Shown: in pieces, positions 8,864-16,966 of the stretch | How the letters are laid out: each line of letters starts with the position of its first letter | Position numbering within the stretch: position 1 is the stretch's first letter | Source: Treponema putidum | Lineage (GTDB): Bacteria > Spirochaetota > Spirochaetia > Treponematales > Treponemataceae | NCBI RefSeq assembly: GCF_000755145.1 | Contig: NZ_CP009228.1 | Coordinates: 1,783,694-1,847,693, forward strand | Length of the DNA stretch: 64,000 nt | Reading direction: 5' to 3' | Notes under the pieces: model-generated | What the model was told of the DNA's origin: nothing | Seen by the model: only the letters and a program-made list of their open reading frames with translations | The model's database searches: none | Program-made: the position numbers and the translations under genes

Positions 8864-8866
8864 AAT

Positions 8867-9475
8867 TTACTTTGAACCTACGGCTTTTAAGGCTGTATCA
8901 AAAAGTTTTTCAAAACCTGCCTTGTTTAAACTTCCCAGGTGAAGGGTGCCGGGGATAAGTTTTCCGTTTTTGTCTACCATAAAACTTGTAGGAAAGCCTG
9001 CAATCTTCTCGTACATGGGCAAAAAGCTGTCAACGGTTACAAGTGCCTTAAAGGAGCAGCCTGCATCCTTCCATATTTCTTTGGCCAAGGCCAGAGTTTC
9101 GGCATCGTTTTCAGGAAGATCGGCAGTAATGGCGATAACGTTTACTTTTTTACCGGAATAGGCTTTGTAAGCTGCTTCTAAATGGGGTAATTCCATTTTG
9201 CAGGGACCGCAAAATGTGCCCCAGATATTTACCAATGTAACATCGTATTTTTTAAATATTTCACTGGTAACCGTGTTTCCGTCAATATCCTTTGTTGAAA
9301 ATGTAAGACGGTTTTGGCTGCCGCTTAAAATTGTCGATTCCGATTCGGCTGCCTCTTCACTTGCAGTTAAAGATTTTTCTGCTTCTGCATTTCCTTGTGC
9401 TTCGGTTTTTGAACATGAAGCAAAAAAAATACCTGCAAAGATTGTGATTAGTACATAAAAATGTAACTTCTTCAT
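8867..9475 (-). CDS. TlpA/ResA-type thioredoxin lipoprotein
   Basis: The protein starts at the ATG at 9475 (MKKLHFYVLITIFAGIFFASC), giving a signal peptide ending in a lipobox cysteine. An in-frame upstream start would add an unlikely leader. After an Ala/Glu/Ser-rich linker comes a thioredoxin fold with the redox motif WGTFCGPCKMELPHL and the cis-proline region KIAGFPTSFMVD. It is likely an extracytoplasmic thiol reductase tethered to the membrane. Its position at the head of cbiE-cbiT is unusual; a role in corrin or heme-type cofactor handling is inference. Confidence 0.88.
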   Translation of the reverse strand: MKKLHFYVLITIFAGIFFASCSKTEAQGNAEAEKSLTASEEAAESESTILSGSQNRLTFSTKDIDGNTVTSEIFKKYDVTLVNIWGTFCGPCKMELPHLEAAYKAYSGKKVNVIAITADLPENDAETLALAKEIWKDAGCSFKALVTVDSFLPMYEKIAGFPTSFMVDKNGKLIPGTLHLGSLNKAGFEKLFDTALKAVGSK

Positions 9476-9552
9476 TTGTAAACTCCTATAGTTTAAAATA
9501 ATTATAAATTTATAAATCAATATACTTAGTCATTATTTAAGAATCAAGGGTA

Positions 9553-9583
9553 TTGAGAAAATTGATTATAGAAATTTTCTCAA
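9553..9583. terminator. Inverted repeat downstream of the Rpn gene
   Basis: Arms TTGAGAAAATT and AATTTTCTCAA (11 bp) surround a nine-base loop. The site lies 55 bases past the Rpn stop and about 78 bases before the TlpA-like start. It lacks a clear T tract on either strand, so the terminator call is tentative. Confidence 0.4.
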
Positions 9584-9637
9584 CCGGAAATTATCCAATC
9601 GAAAAACATTCCTGTACTCTAAAGATTAGAAGCTGAA

Positions 9638-10498
9638 TTAGAGATTTTCAATTTCTGCTCGGCTTAGGCCTGTGGCTTTTATAATATTTTCTACCGATAA
9701 ACCTATATCAAGCAAGTTTTTTGCCGTTTCAAGTTTATTTTGGTGAGCCCCATCAGCAAAACCTTTGGCTATACCTTCTTGTATTCCTACTAGCCTGCCT
9801 TCTTTTATTCCTTCTTCTAATCCTTCTTTAATTCCTTCTTGTCTGCCATAATAACGGGCATCCATTTCAAAACCTGAAATAAAGCGGTATTCGCTTCTCG
9901 CTTGTTCATTGTTTTTTAATTTTTCTATCATCTTTTCTATCCTCCCTGTAAATTCTGTTGTAATTTTGCCGGTTTTTACATATTCTAAAAAGCCTCTTAA
10001 ATTTTTATCTTTTGCCTTTGTAAAGGCATTTGCATTTATTATAATCTTTTTTGTGCCGTCATTTAAGAGCGTTTGCCTGTCTTCAAGACAGATATTTTCA
10101 AAGGTATAAATGGGCATATCTTTTCCGATAGAATCGAAAAGACATAGAAAGATTATGTAGCTATCATTCAAATTGCTGTAGTGTTCGCCTTTATCTAAAA
10201 ACAAAACATCAATTGCCGCCTGATAGTAACGCATTCTTTTTGCGAGATTATGCTCATTTACTGCCTGCATTTCAATATCATAGGATTTACCGGTTTCATC
10301 TTTTACCAGAATATCAAGGCATATTGACTTAGCTTCCGAGGTTGTAGTTATTGCATTTTGAGATGAAAGATATGTGATTTTACCTATTTTATCGGCTAGA
10401 GTCATTTCAAGGAAGGTTTTGCATGTTTCTTCATCTTGCATAATTTTGCAAAACATATAATCGTCCGCGATGGTTAAATCATCAAAACTTTTCCTCAT
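9638..10498 (-). CDS. Rpn-family PD-(D/E)XK nuclease/transposase-like protein
   Basis: A 286-residue protein of the Rpn/PDDEXK_2 family, usually annotated as a recombination-promoting nuclease or transposase. DLTIADDYMFCKIMQDEE is the typical opening. ICLDILVKDETGKSYDIEMQ holds the D...ExQ nuclease core. YYQAAIDVLFLDKGEHYSNL is also characteristic. The C-terminus has a run of Glu-Gly repeats (EGIKEGLEEGIKEGRLVG) and a small helical domain. The ATG at 10498 lies five bases after AAGGAGG and is preferred over a GTG at 10504. No inverted repeats flank it, so I treat it as a resident gene of a multicopy family. Confidence 0.87.
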   Translation of the reverse strand: MRKSFDDLTIADDYMFCKIMQDEETCKTFLEMTLADKIGKITYLSSQNAITTTSEAKSICLDILVKDETGKSYDIEMQAVNEHNLAKRMRYYQAAIDVLFLDKGEHYSNLNDSYIIFLCLFDSIGKDMPIYTFENICLEDRQTLLNDGTKKIIINANAFTKAKDKNLRGFLEYVKTGKITTEFTGRIEKMIEKLKNNEQARSEYRFISGFEMDARYYGRQEGIKEGLEEGIKEGRLVGIQEGIAKGFADGAHQNKLETAKNLLDIGLSVENIIKATGLSRAEIENL

Positions 10499-10595
10499 TT
10501 GCACCTCCTTATAGTTTTATTATACCACAGTAGAGGATGTTTTTCAATATTTGTGACATATTTGTGATTATTAAACATATACATTCTAAAAAAAA

Positions 10596-11488
10596 TTATC
10601 TTTCGGCTTTAGCTTGCAGTTTATTGTTTTCCGTAAAAAGAAAGCTGTGTTCTATGGCTTTTACGGGACAGGCCTTGATACATTCCCCACATCTTATACA
10701 TTCGGGGCTGTTGGGTTTCTTATATGTCGGAATATCCAGCTTACAGGTTCTTTCGCATTTTCTGCATTTTATGCACTTGTCGTTTATTTTTAAGCGGTAC
10801 AGACTTATAGGATTGAACATTCCTAAAAAGGCACCGAGGGGGCATAAATAGCGGCAAAATGGCCTATAAAAAATCATTGAAAGCATCGTAATGATTGTTA
10901 AAATCGTAAATTTTAGGCCGAATAAGGCTCCTAAAGAGGAGGTGAGAGCTCGGTTTATGGATATAAGCGGAATTGCTCCGAATAGGATACCTGACGGGCA
11001 AATATATTTGCAAAAGTAAGGATCGCTCATTCCGTATTTGTCCTGCAAGGCAAAGGGGAGAACAAAGACAAAAAATACAAGGATAAAGTATTTTAAGTTT
11101 TTTAAAACCTTGTTTACTTTTTGCGGAACCTTAATTTTTTTAATGGAATCTTATCCAATAAGTCTTGGAAAAGTCCGAAGGGACAAAGGTAGCCGCAAAA
11201 AAATCTTCCTGCGGCTATTGCGAATAGCGACAATAGGCCTACTACATAAAAAGCAAAATTAAATTTTTTGCTTCCAATGGTTGCCTGTATTGAGCCGATA
11301 GGACATCCGAACAAAGCTCCCGGGCATGAATAGCAGTTTAAAACAGGCATACAGACTTTTTTCATAGGGCCCTTATAGATTTGCCCCCTTAAAAAGCCTA
11401 TAAGATTTCCATTTAATGCCAACATTCCTAATGCTTGAATTGCATGACGTTTTTTATTCAGTGTTTTTTGTTTGTTTTGCTTAGCCAA
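10596..11488 (-). pseudogene. Membrane 4Fe-4S ferredoxin (NapH/YccM-like), frameshifted
   Basis: The first frame (11488 to 11114) has two membrane spans with CYSCPGALFGCPIGS and FFCGYLCPFGLFQDLL. The second (ending 10596) has FCRYLCPLGAF and two ferredoxin motifs, CIKCRKCERTCKLDIP and CIRCGECIKACPVKAI. Adding one A to the A7 run (forward 11135-11141) gives a smooth join (KKIKVPQKVNKVLKNLKYF) and 297 residues. The protein should pass electrons between cytoplasm and membrane. Its start overlaps the tiny CXXC gene upstream, with which such ferredoxins are often paired. Confidence 0.85.
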
Positions 11489-11618
11489 TTCCTATACACT
11501 CCATACATATATTTACGGCCTTTTTGAGGACTACAGCAACTTCACCTCGATGTATTCCTATAAGAGTAAAGCCTAATGCTAAGATAATAATAAGTATTGC
11601 CGCTATTTTCTTTTTCAT
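11481..11618 (-). CDS. CD1871A-like CXXC miniprotein (45 residues)
   Basis: A 45-residue single-span protein: MKKKIAAILI, a hydrophobic span, GIHRGEVAVVLKKA, then the cysteine pair in ICMECIGIG at the C-terminus. I recall this pattern as the CD1871A family, small CXXC-motif proteins found beside membrane 4Fe-4S proteins in anaerobes. The stop overlaps the start of the ferredoxin gene by eight bases. An AGCAGGAAAA stretch upstream of the ATG is a plausible ribosome site. Role unknown; the pairing suggests a thiol or metal function in the same membrane electron chain. Confidence 0.75.
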   Translation of the reverse strand: MKKKIAAILIIILALGFTLIGIHRGEVAVVLKKAVNICMECIGIG

Positions 11619-11689
11619 TTATTTTCCTGCTTCTTAATATATACAACTTATATAGCATTTAGATACACGTATCGGAGTAATATTTTAGA

Positions 11690-12151
11690 TTATTTGCTCA
11701 CGTTTACCCATTTTACCGCCTGTGATGCCTTTTCCAGTTCTTGAGCATTCATGCGGACAGCAGTATTTTCGGTTCCTGCAGCTGGATAGACCCAATCCAA
11801 TGGCCGTATGGATTCATCTATGTAGACGGAAACTTGAGTTTTAAGCCCGAAAGGACAGACTCCGCCTGCAGGATGGCCTATGAAGTTGAAAAGCTGCTCT
11901 TCATTCATCATCTTTGTTTTGCAGTGAAATGTTTGCCTGAATTTTGCATTATCTATACGGGCTGATCCTGCAAGAAGAACGAGTACAGGGGTTTCTTTTA
12001 CCATAAACGCTAAGGTTTTTACGATGAATTCGGGTTTGCATCCAAGTGCTGCAGCTGCAAGGTCTACAGTTGCACTTGACTTATCGAATTCGATAATCCT
12101 GTCTTCCAATGAAAATAGTTTTAAATGTTCGCGTGCTTCTTTTAATCCCAT
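11690..12151 (-). CDS. YbaK/EbsC-family aminoacyl-tRNA deacylase
   Basis: A 153-residue single-domain protein of the YbaK/ProX editing family. The conserved strand FIVKTLAFMVKETPVLVLL carries the functional lysine, and GHPAGGVCPFGLK is the family glycine loop. Such proteins hydrolyse misacylated tRNAs (for example Cys-tRNA-Pro). It follows the GntR gene by four bases on the same strand and is likely co-transcribed with it; no functional link is evident. Confidence 0.85.
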   Translation of the reverse strand: MGLKEAREHLKLFSLEDRIIEFDKSSATVDLAAAALGCKPEFIVKTLAFMVKETPVLVLLAGSARIDNAKFRQTFHCKTKMMNEEQLFNFIGHPAGGVCPFGLKTQVSVYIDESIRPLDWVYPAAGTENTAVRMNAQELEKASQAVKWVNVSK

Positions 12152-12155
12152 GGTT

Positions 12156-12800
12156 TTACCTTTTAAAGCCTCCTATATCCGAGTTCAAGTGTTTTAAGGC
12201 TTTTACTTTGTTATTCTCCTTTATAGCATAAATTATGCTTTCGTGGTGTGAGCTAAAAGCTTTTTTTGGAATTTCTTCCCATTTACCCCAATAATTTTGA
12301 ATAAAAAAACGGGTCATTTTTTTCATTGTACGCTCTAAACTGAGTAAAGCATGAGAATTATTATGCAATTTGAATAAGCCTATATGAAATACTGAATTGT
12401 TTTGCCATTCACTTACTGCATTTGTGTTGCTTAGTTTTCTTGTATGTTCCAGTAAGTTGTCCAGTATGGAAGGATCACAGTTAGCTACTTCTTTCCAGTT
12501 TTTTTCTAAAAAACCGCATTCCAGTACTAGTCGATAATTAAGCATTTCTACCAAATCTTCTTGTCTAAGCGTTATTAGTTCATATCCATAGCGGGGGATA
12601 CTCTTAAAAACGTTTTCGCTGCAAAGTTCTATTAAAGCATCTCTTATTGGAGCTCTGCTTATTTTTAGATACCTTTCCAGATCCGATAGATTTATTATAT
12701 CTCCGGGTTTGATTGTATTGTCAGTTACGAGGTCGTATATTTTTATATAAGCATCCTGCTTTAAGGATTTTTTTTTAGTCTTCAATTTATCGGTTGTCAT
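12156..12800 (-). CDS. GntR-family transcriptional regulator (FCD type)
   Basis: A 214-residue regulator. The N-terminal winged helix (about residues 12-75) includes GDIINLSDLERYLKISRAPI and RDALIELCSENVFKSIPRYGY. The C-terminal all-helical FCD-like ligand domain (about 85-205) includes MLNYRLVLECGFLEKN and HHESIIYAIKENN, with histidines likely to bind metal and ligand. It is transcribed away from the liv-dha operon, and a perfect palindrome sits at that operon's start, so it is the probable repressor. The inducer is presumably the transported compound or a derivative (inference). Confidence 0.87.
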   Translation of the reverse strand: MTTDKLKTKKKSLKQDAYIKIYDLVTDNTIKPGDIINLSDLERYLKISRAPIRDALIELCSENVFKSIPRYGYELITLRQEDLVEMLNYRLVLECGFLEKNWKEVANCDPSILDNLLEHTRKLSNTNAVSEWQNNSVFHIGLFKLHNNSHALLSLERTMKKMTRFFIQNYWGKWEEIPKKAFSSHHESIIYAIKENNKVKALKHLNSDIGGFKR

Positions 12801-12852
12801 AGCAAATTTTATAATGCAAGCTTCTTTCCTTAAAGTTTTATAAATTTAAAGT

Positions 12853-12874
12853 ATGTATACAGACAGTATAACAT
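12853..12874. promoter_or_regulatory. Imperfect palindrome upstream of the GntR gene
   Basis: The stretch contains TATAC-AGACA-GTATA with further partial symmetry (ATG...CAT). It lies about 55 bases upstream of the GntR start and 115 bases from the liv promoter. It could be an autoregulatory GntR site. Its sequence differs from the 13021-13037 palindrome, so it may bind something else. Confidence 0.4.
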
Positions 12875-12987
12875 AATTTATGGTATTAGTGCAATTGTTT
12901 CCATTATATTATTTTAGGTTATAAATTGTAAGAGGTATAATCAAAAAAAATAAATAAAATTAAAAAAATATTTTTTTGTATTTTTTG

Positions 12988-13016
12988 TTGACAACAGGAA
13001 AATTCTGATTTACAAT
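12988..13016 (+). promoter_or_regulatory. Sigma-70-type promoter of the liv-dha operon
   Basis: TTGACA at 12988-12993 and TACAAT at 13011-13016 are separated by exactly 17 bases. The surrounding 180 bases are very A/T-rich. Transcription would start near 13023, inside the palindrome at 13021-13037, about 48 bases before the livH ATG. Confidence 0.8.
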
Positions 13017-13020
13017 ATAA

Positions 13021-13037
13021 ATATATCAGTGATATAT
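13021..13037. promoter_or_regulatory. Perfect 17-bp palindrome overlapping the start site (probable operator)
   Basis: ATATATCA-G-TGATATAT is a perfect inverted repeat with a single central base. It begins four bases after the -10 box, so a bound dimer would block initiation. GntR/FCD regulators commonly bind palindromes of this size, and the only nearby regulator is the divergent GntR protein. The assignment is inference from position. Confidence 0.6.
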
Positions 13038-13070
13038 CAGTAATTAAAAATTATTTAAATGGAGGTACTG

Positions 13071-13970
13071 ATGTTATTGCAGCAATTAATTAATGGTTTG
13101 GTCATAGGAAGTACATATGCATTGGTTACAATAGGCTTTAATATGGTGTACGGTGTGTTGGAGCTGACTAATTTTGCCCATAGTTCTTTTTATATGCTGG
13201 CTGCATATATAGGCCAATTCATTTTGTTAAAATTCTTTATGAATATATCGGTTCCTATTGCTCTGATTATAACATTTTTAACTTCCATAATTATAACAGC
13301 CTTTTTAGGTGCTCTTATGGATAAAATTGCTTTGGAGCCTATAAGAATAAAAAAAGGTGCTCCTATTTCATCTTTAATAAGCACTGTCGGCGTTCAGACT
13401 ATAATCAATAACTCCGTTCTTTTAATTTTCGGTACAGTTCCCTTATATTTTCCTGATTTATTAAAGCTGGGCAAATTTACTATTTATGGCGGAACTGTGG
13501 TTCAATGGATACAGGTTCTCATCTTGGTTATGACTTTAATTATAATGCTTGTATTAACTTTTATTGTTACGCGTACGCGCTTAGGAAAATCAATGCGGGC
13601 AATTTCTCAAAATCAAGTTGCTGCAAGACTTATGGGAATAAATATAAATAGAGTTATAACCCTTACATTTTTTATAGGAACTACAGTTGCTGGTATTTCA
13701 GGTTTGATGGTTGCAATGTATTATCAAAGAGTAGATACCTTAATGGGAGCATCTGTAGGATTAAAGTCATTTGCTGCAGCAGTTCTTGGCGGAATGGGCT
13801 CTCTCCCGGGAGCGGCTATAGGAGGATTATTGATAGGTTTGCTTGAAACTCTTTTTGCCGCTTATATAAGTTCAGGATATAGGGATATTGTTGCGTTCGT
13901 GATATTGATATTGGTTCTTCTTATTCGGCCATCAGGCTTAATGGGCAAAAAAAGCGTAGATAAGGTATAG
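13071..13970 (+). CDS. livH: Branched-chain-amino-acid-type ABC transporter permease LivH
   Basis: A 299-residue inner-membrane permease of the LivH family, with about eight hydrophobic spans. The family opening QQLINGLVIGSTYALVTIGFN and the C-terminal GLKSFAAAVLGGMGSLPGA coupling region are clear. The upstream ATG at 13059 is rejected in favour of 13071, which lies five bases after GGAGG. LivHM transporters import amino acids but also urea, short amides and aromatic acids, so the substrate is open. It is the first gene of the operon. Confidence 0.92.
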   Translation: MLLQQLINGLVIGSTYALVTIGFNMVYGVLELTNFAHSSFYMLAAYIGQFILLKFFMNISVPIALIITFLTSIIITAFLGALMDKIALEPIRIKKGAPISSLISTVGVQTIINNSVLLIFGTVPLYFPDLLKLGKFTIYGGTVVQWIQVLILVMTLIIMLVLTFIVTRTRLGKSMRAISQNQVAARLMGININRVITLTFFIGTTVAGISGLMVAMYYQRVDTLMGASVGLKSFAAAVLGGMGSLPGAAIGGLLIGLLETLFAAYISSGYRDIVAFVILILVLLIRPSGLMGKKSVDKV

Positions 13971-13979
13971 GAGAGTTGT

Positions 13980-14999
13980 ATGAAAAAAAATCCGATTATC
14001 CTAGATAAAATTATTAAAAAAATCGCTAAAAATCAGATATTTGTTTTAATTATACTCGCTATTCTAGCAATATCTTTCCCGATTTTTGTTGACAATAATT
14101 ACTATCTTGGCATAGCAATAATGTTCTTTATATATTCAATATTGACTTTATCTCTTAATTTGGTTACCGGTTATGTAGGGTTTACACTTTTAGGACAAGC
14201 TGCGTTTTTCGGTTTGGGGGCCTATGTTGCTGCAATACTGGGAACCCGTTTTCAAGTTGATTTTATTGTCGGATGTGTAGCCGCATCTTTATTTGCTGCT
14301 ATTTTTGGGGCAATGCTGGCTCTACCGACTTTACGCATACGCGGCCGATATTTTGCAATTGTAACTTTAGGTTTTTCTGAAATCATGAGAATGATTGAGC
14401 TTAACTGGATGGAACTTACTAGGGGGCCTCAAGGAATTTCAAGGATACCGGGTATAGTAATTTTTGGAAAGGATTTTGATTCATATAGATTTAAGTACTA
14501 TATCGGACTTTTTCTTTTAATATTTGCTTTATATATAATTAATTCAATTTTAAACTCAAAACATGGCCGTGCCATACGCGCAATAAAAGATGACGATTTA
14601 GCTGCCGGAGCCATTGGAGTAAATGTATATAAATATACCGTTATTATATTTTCCATTTCGGCGGGTATCGCGGGTATGGCCGGGGCCTATTACGCTCATT
14701 ATATGAGTTTCATTGATCCTAATGCTTTTAACTTTGAACAATCAATTTTAATTTTATCGATGGCAATATTTGGAGGATTAGGAAGTTTACCCGGAAGTAT
14801 TTTAGGAGCCCTGGCATTGACGATTTTACCTGAAGCCCTCAGATTTTTATCCGATTACCGGCAAATTATATATGGCCTTATATTGGTGTTGATTGTTATA
14901 TTTAAGCCCTCAGGTGTTATGGGGAAGATAAATTTTGAACGAATACGGTCTATAGCAAATATGGAAAAGGAGGACTTAAATGTCGAATCCAATTCTTAA
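13980..14999 (+). CDS. livM: Branched-chain-amino-acid-type ABC transporter permease LivM
   Basis: A 339-residue permease, the usual partner of LivH. SLNLVTGYVGFTLLGQAAFF is the LivM signature, and RAIKDDDLAAGAIGVNVYKY with AMAIFGGLGSLPGSILGA gives the coupling helix region. An N-terminal basic segment precedes the first span. The ATG follows GGAGAGTTGT. The last 20 bases overlap livG. Confidence 0.92.
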   Translation: MKKNPIILDKIIKKIAKNQIFVLIILAILAISFPIFVDNNYYLGIAIMFFIYSILTLSLNLVTGYVGFTLLGQAAFFGLGAYVAAILGTRFQVDFIVGCVAASLFAAIFGAMLALPTLRIRGRYFAIVTLGFSEIMRMIELNWMELTRGPQGISRIPGIVIFGKDFDSYRFKYYIGLFLLIFALYIINSILNSKHGRAIRAIKDDDLAAGAIGVNVYKYTVIIFSISAGIAGMAGAYYAHYMSFIDPNAFNFEQSILILSMAIFGGLGSLPGSILGALALTILPEALRFLSDYRQIIYGLILVLIVIFKPSGVMGKINFERIRSIANMEKEDLNVESNS

Positions 15000-15750
15000 A
15001 ATAACGGATGTAACCAAACGCTTTGGCGGTATTACGGCTGTTGATAATATAAACATGTCTGTATATCTTGGAAAGATTCAAGGAATTATAGGCCCTAATG
15101 GAGCGGGGAAAACTACTCTTTTCAATTTAATATCAGGTATATATAAACCTACACTGGGAAGTATTCATTTTTGCGGTGAAGATATAACGAATTTGAAACC
15201 TCATAAAATAAATGAAAAAGGAATTGTACGTACATTCCAAAATATACGTTTATTTAAGAATATGACAATATTGGATAACGTAATGGTAGGCTGCCATAAC
15301 AGAGAAAATGAAGATATATTCTCTGCTTTATTTAAAACTAAAAAACACAAAGTTGAAGAACAAAAGAATAAAAACAAGGCTTTGAGTCTTTTGGATAGAG
15401 TAGGGCTGATTCATCTTAGGTATGAAATGCCCGATTCTTTGCCCTATGGTTTACAGCGTAAATTGGAGATTGCACGGGCTTTGGCATCAAATCCTAAACT
15501 CCTTATGCTTGATGAGCCTGCTGCAGGTATGAATGAACAAGAAACAATAGAATTGACTGAATTTATACAAAGTTTAAAATCAAAAGATATGGCTATAATG
15601 CTGATTGAACATGATATGAAGTTAGTTATGACTCTTAGTGACAGTGTTTATGTTATAAACCATGGGCTAAAAATAGCGGAAGACTCTCCTGAAGAAATAG
15701 TTAAGGATAAAGCCGTTATTAATGCATACCTTGGAGAGGAGGATGTTTAG
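14980..15750 (+). CDS. livG: ABC transporter ATP-binding protein LivG
   Basis: A 256-residue ATPase with Walker A (GPNGAGKTTLF), the LivG-type FQNIRLFKNMTILDNVMVG segment, the signature region LPYGLQRKLEIARAL and Walker B (LLMLDEPAAGMNEQE). The signature lacks the usual SGGQ and reads PYGLQ, as is normal for LivG. It powers import with LivF. Its stop shares a base with the livF GTG. Confidence 0.92.
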   Translation: MSNPILKITDVTKRFGGITAVDNINMSVYLGKIQGIIGPNGAGKTTLFNLISGIYKPTLGSIHFCGEDITNLKPHKINEKGIVRTFQNIRLFKNMTILDNVMVGCHNRENEDIFSALFKTKKHKVEEQKNKNKALSLLDRVGLIHLRYEMPDSLPYGLQRKLEIARALASNPKLLMLDEPAAGMNEQETIELTEFIQSLKSKDMAIMLIEHDMKLVMTLSDSVYVINHGLKIAEDSPEEIVKDKAVINAYLGEEDV

Positions 15751-16457
15751 TGCTTTTAGAAGTTAAAGATTTACATGTCAGTTACGGAGAAATAAAAGCA
15801 ATCCGTGGAATTAATTTTAATATTAATCAAGGTGAAATTGTAACTATAATAGGTTCAAATGGTGCCGGAAAAAGTACAACTTTAAACAGCTTAGCAGGGC
15901 TGATAAAACCGGCATCCGGTACGGTTTTATTCAATGGTGAGGATGTTACAAAGTTAGAGTCGTATGAACTTGTAAAGAAAGGGATCTCTTTGTCACCAGA
16001 GGGGCGACAAATATTTCCTCGAATGTCAGTAATAGAAAATCTTGAGCTAGGAGGTTATTTTAGAACTAGAGCTGAATTAGAGAAAGGAAAAAACAATGTT
16101 TTTGAACTGTTTCCTATTTTGAAGGAACGTAGTTGGCAAGCTGGAGGAACTTTGTCCGGGGGTGAACAGCAAATGCTTGCAATTGGAAGAGCTTTGATGG
16201 CATCACCTAAGATATTGATTCTTGATGAGCCTTCACTGGGTCTTGCTCCTATAATTGTTAAAGAAATATTTAAAATGATTAGGAAAATTCGGGATGAAGG
16301 GATTACGGTTTTATTAGTCGAGCAAAACGCAAAAATGGCTTTATCTATTTCCGATAGGGGCTATGTACTTGAAACCGGAAAAATAAGATTGGAGGGTAAA
16401 AGTGAAGAATTATTAAACAATGAAGAAGTGCATAAATTATATTTAGGAGGCATATAG
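15750..16457 (+). CDS. livF: ABC transporter ATP-binding protein LivF
   Basis: A 235-residue ATPase with Walker A (GSNGAGKSTTL), signature LSGGEQQMLAIGRAL, Walker B (ILILDEPSLGLAP) and the LivF phrase LVEQNAKMALSISDRGYVLE. It uses a GTG start that overlaps the livG stop, and its own stop overlaps the next GTG, so translation is coupled through the operon. Confidence 0.92.
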   Translation: MLLEVKDLHVSYGEIKAIRGINFNINQGEIVTIIGSNGAGKSTTLNSLAGLIKPASGTVLFNGEDVTKLESYELVKKGISLSPEGRQIFPRMSVIENLELGGYFRTRAELEKGKNNVFELFPILKERSWQAGGTLSGGEQQMLAIGRALMASPKILILDEPSLGLAPIIVKEIFKMIRKIRDEGITVLLVEQNAKMALSISDRGYVLETGKIRLEGKSEELLNNEEVHKLYLGGI

Positions 16458-16966
16458 TGGTTATAACAAATATAAAACGGAAAAGCAGTCCGGCTTTGGA
16501 TGGACAACGTAATATATGTCAAAGAAGAGCTGCTACTATCAGTAATATGATAAAATGCGCAGCTGAACGCGGGCTTGATAAACAATTTGCAAGAGATGCA
16601 ATCTATAAGTATGGGCAAGATATTGCAGCAAACATGAAAAAGTCTTTAAAAAAAGATTTTACTATTGATGAGTTTCTTGAGGTTTTTGCTTCACAGCCAC
16701 ACTTTGATATTTATGAAATGGAAGTCGTAAAAAAAACGGAAGATATGTTTTTGATTCATTTTAACTATTGTCCTTATGTTGAAGAGTGGACAAAACAAGG
16801 TTACTGTGATGATGAACTTGCTGAGTTATGCGACATAACAATGGAAGGCGACAAGGCTATAGGCGATTGTTTTCCTAATTTGAGATTTACACTTGGAAAA
16901 ACAATAGCACAAGGTCACTGCGTATGTGAATTATTATTTGAAAAAATAAAGGAGACGGAAAAATGA
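16457..16966 (+). CDS. L-2-amino-thiazoline-4-carboxylic acid hydrolase-like protein
   Basis: A 169-residue cytosolic protein resembling the ATC hydrolase family (PF14196 by recall). It has six cysteines, all in the C-terminal half, including HFNYCPYVEEWTKQGYC, ELCDITMEGDKA and AQGHCVCELLF. Family members with known activity open the thiazoline ring of ATC to give S-carbamoyl-cysteine, but most are uncharacterised and often sit beside transporters. The GTG start overlaps the livF stop, and the C-terminus overlaps the binding-protein ATG. Location between transporter genes suggests it acts on the imported compound. The specific reaction is not established. Confidence 0.65.
   Translation: MVITNIKRKSSPALDGQRNICQRRAATISNMIKCAAERGLDKQFARDAIYKYGQDIAANMKKSLKKDFTIDEFLEVFASQPHFDIYEMEVVKKTEDMFLIHFNYCPYVEEWTKQGYCDDELAELCDITMEGDKAIGDCFPNLRFTLGKTIAQGHCVCELLFEKIKETEK

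Noticed and set aside
9638-10498. A complete mobile element around the Rpn-type gene
   Set aside because: No terminal inverted repeats, target duplication or second transposase frame; Rpn genes are usually single resident copies of a multicopy family.
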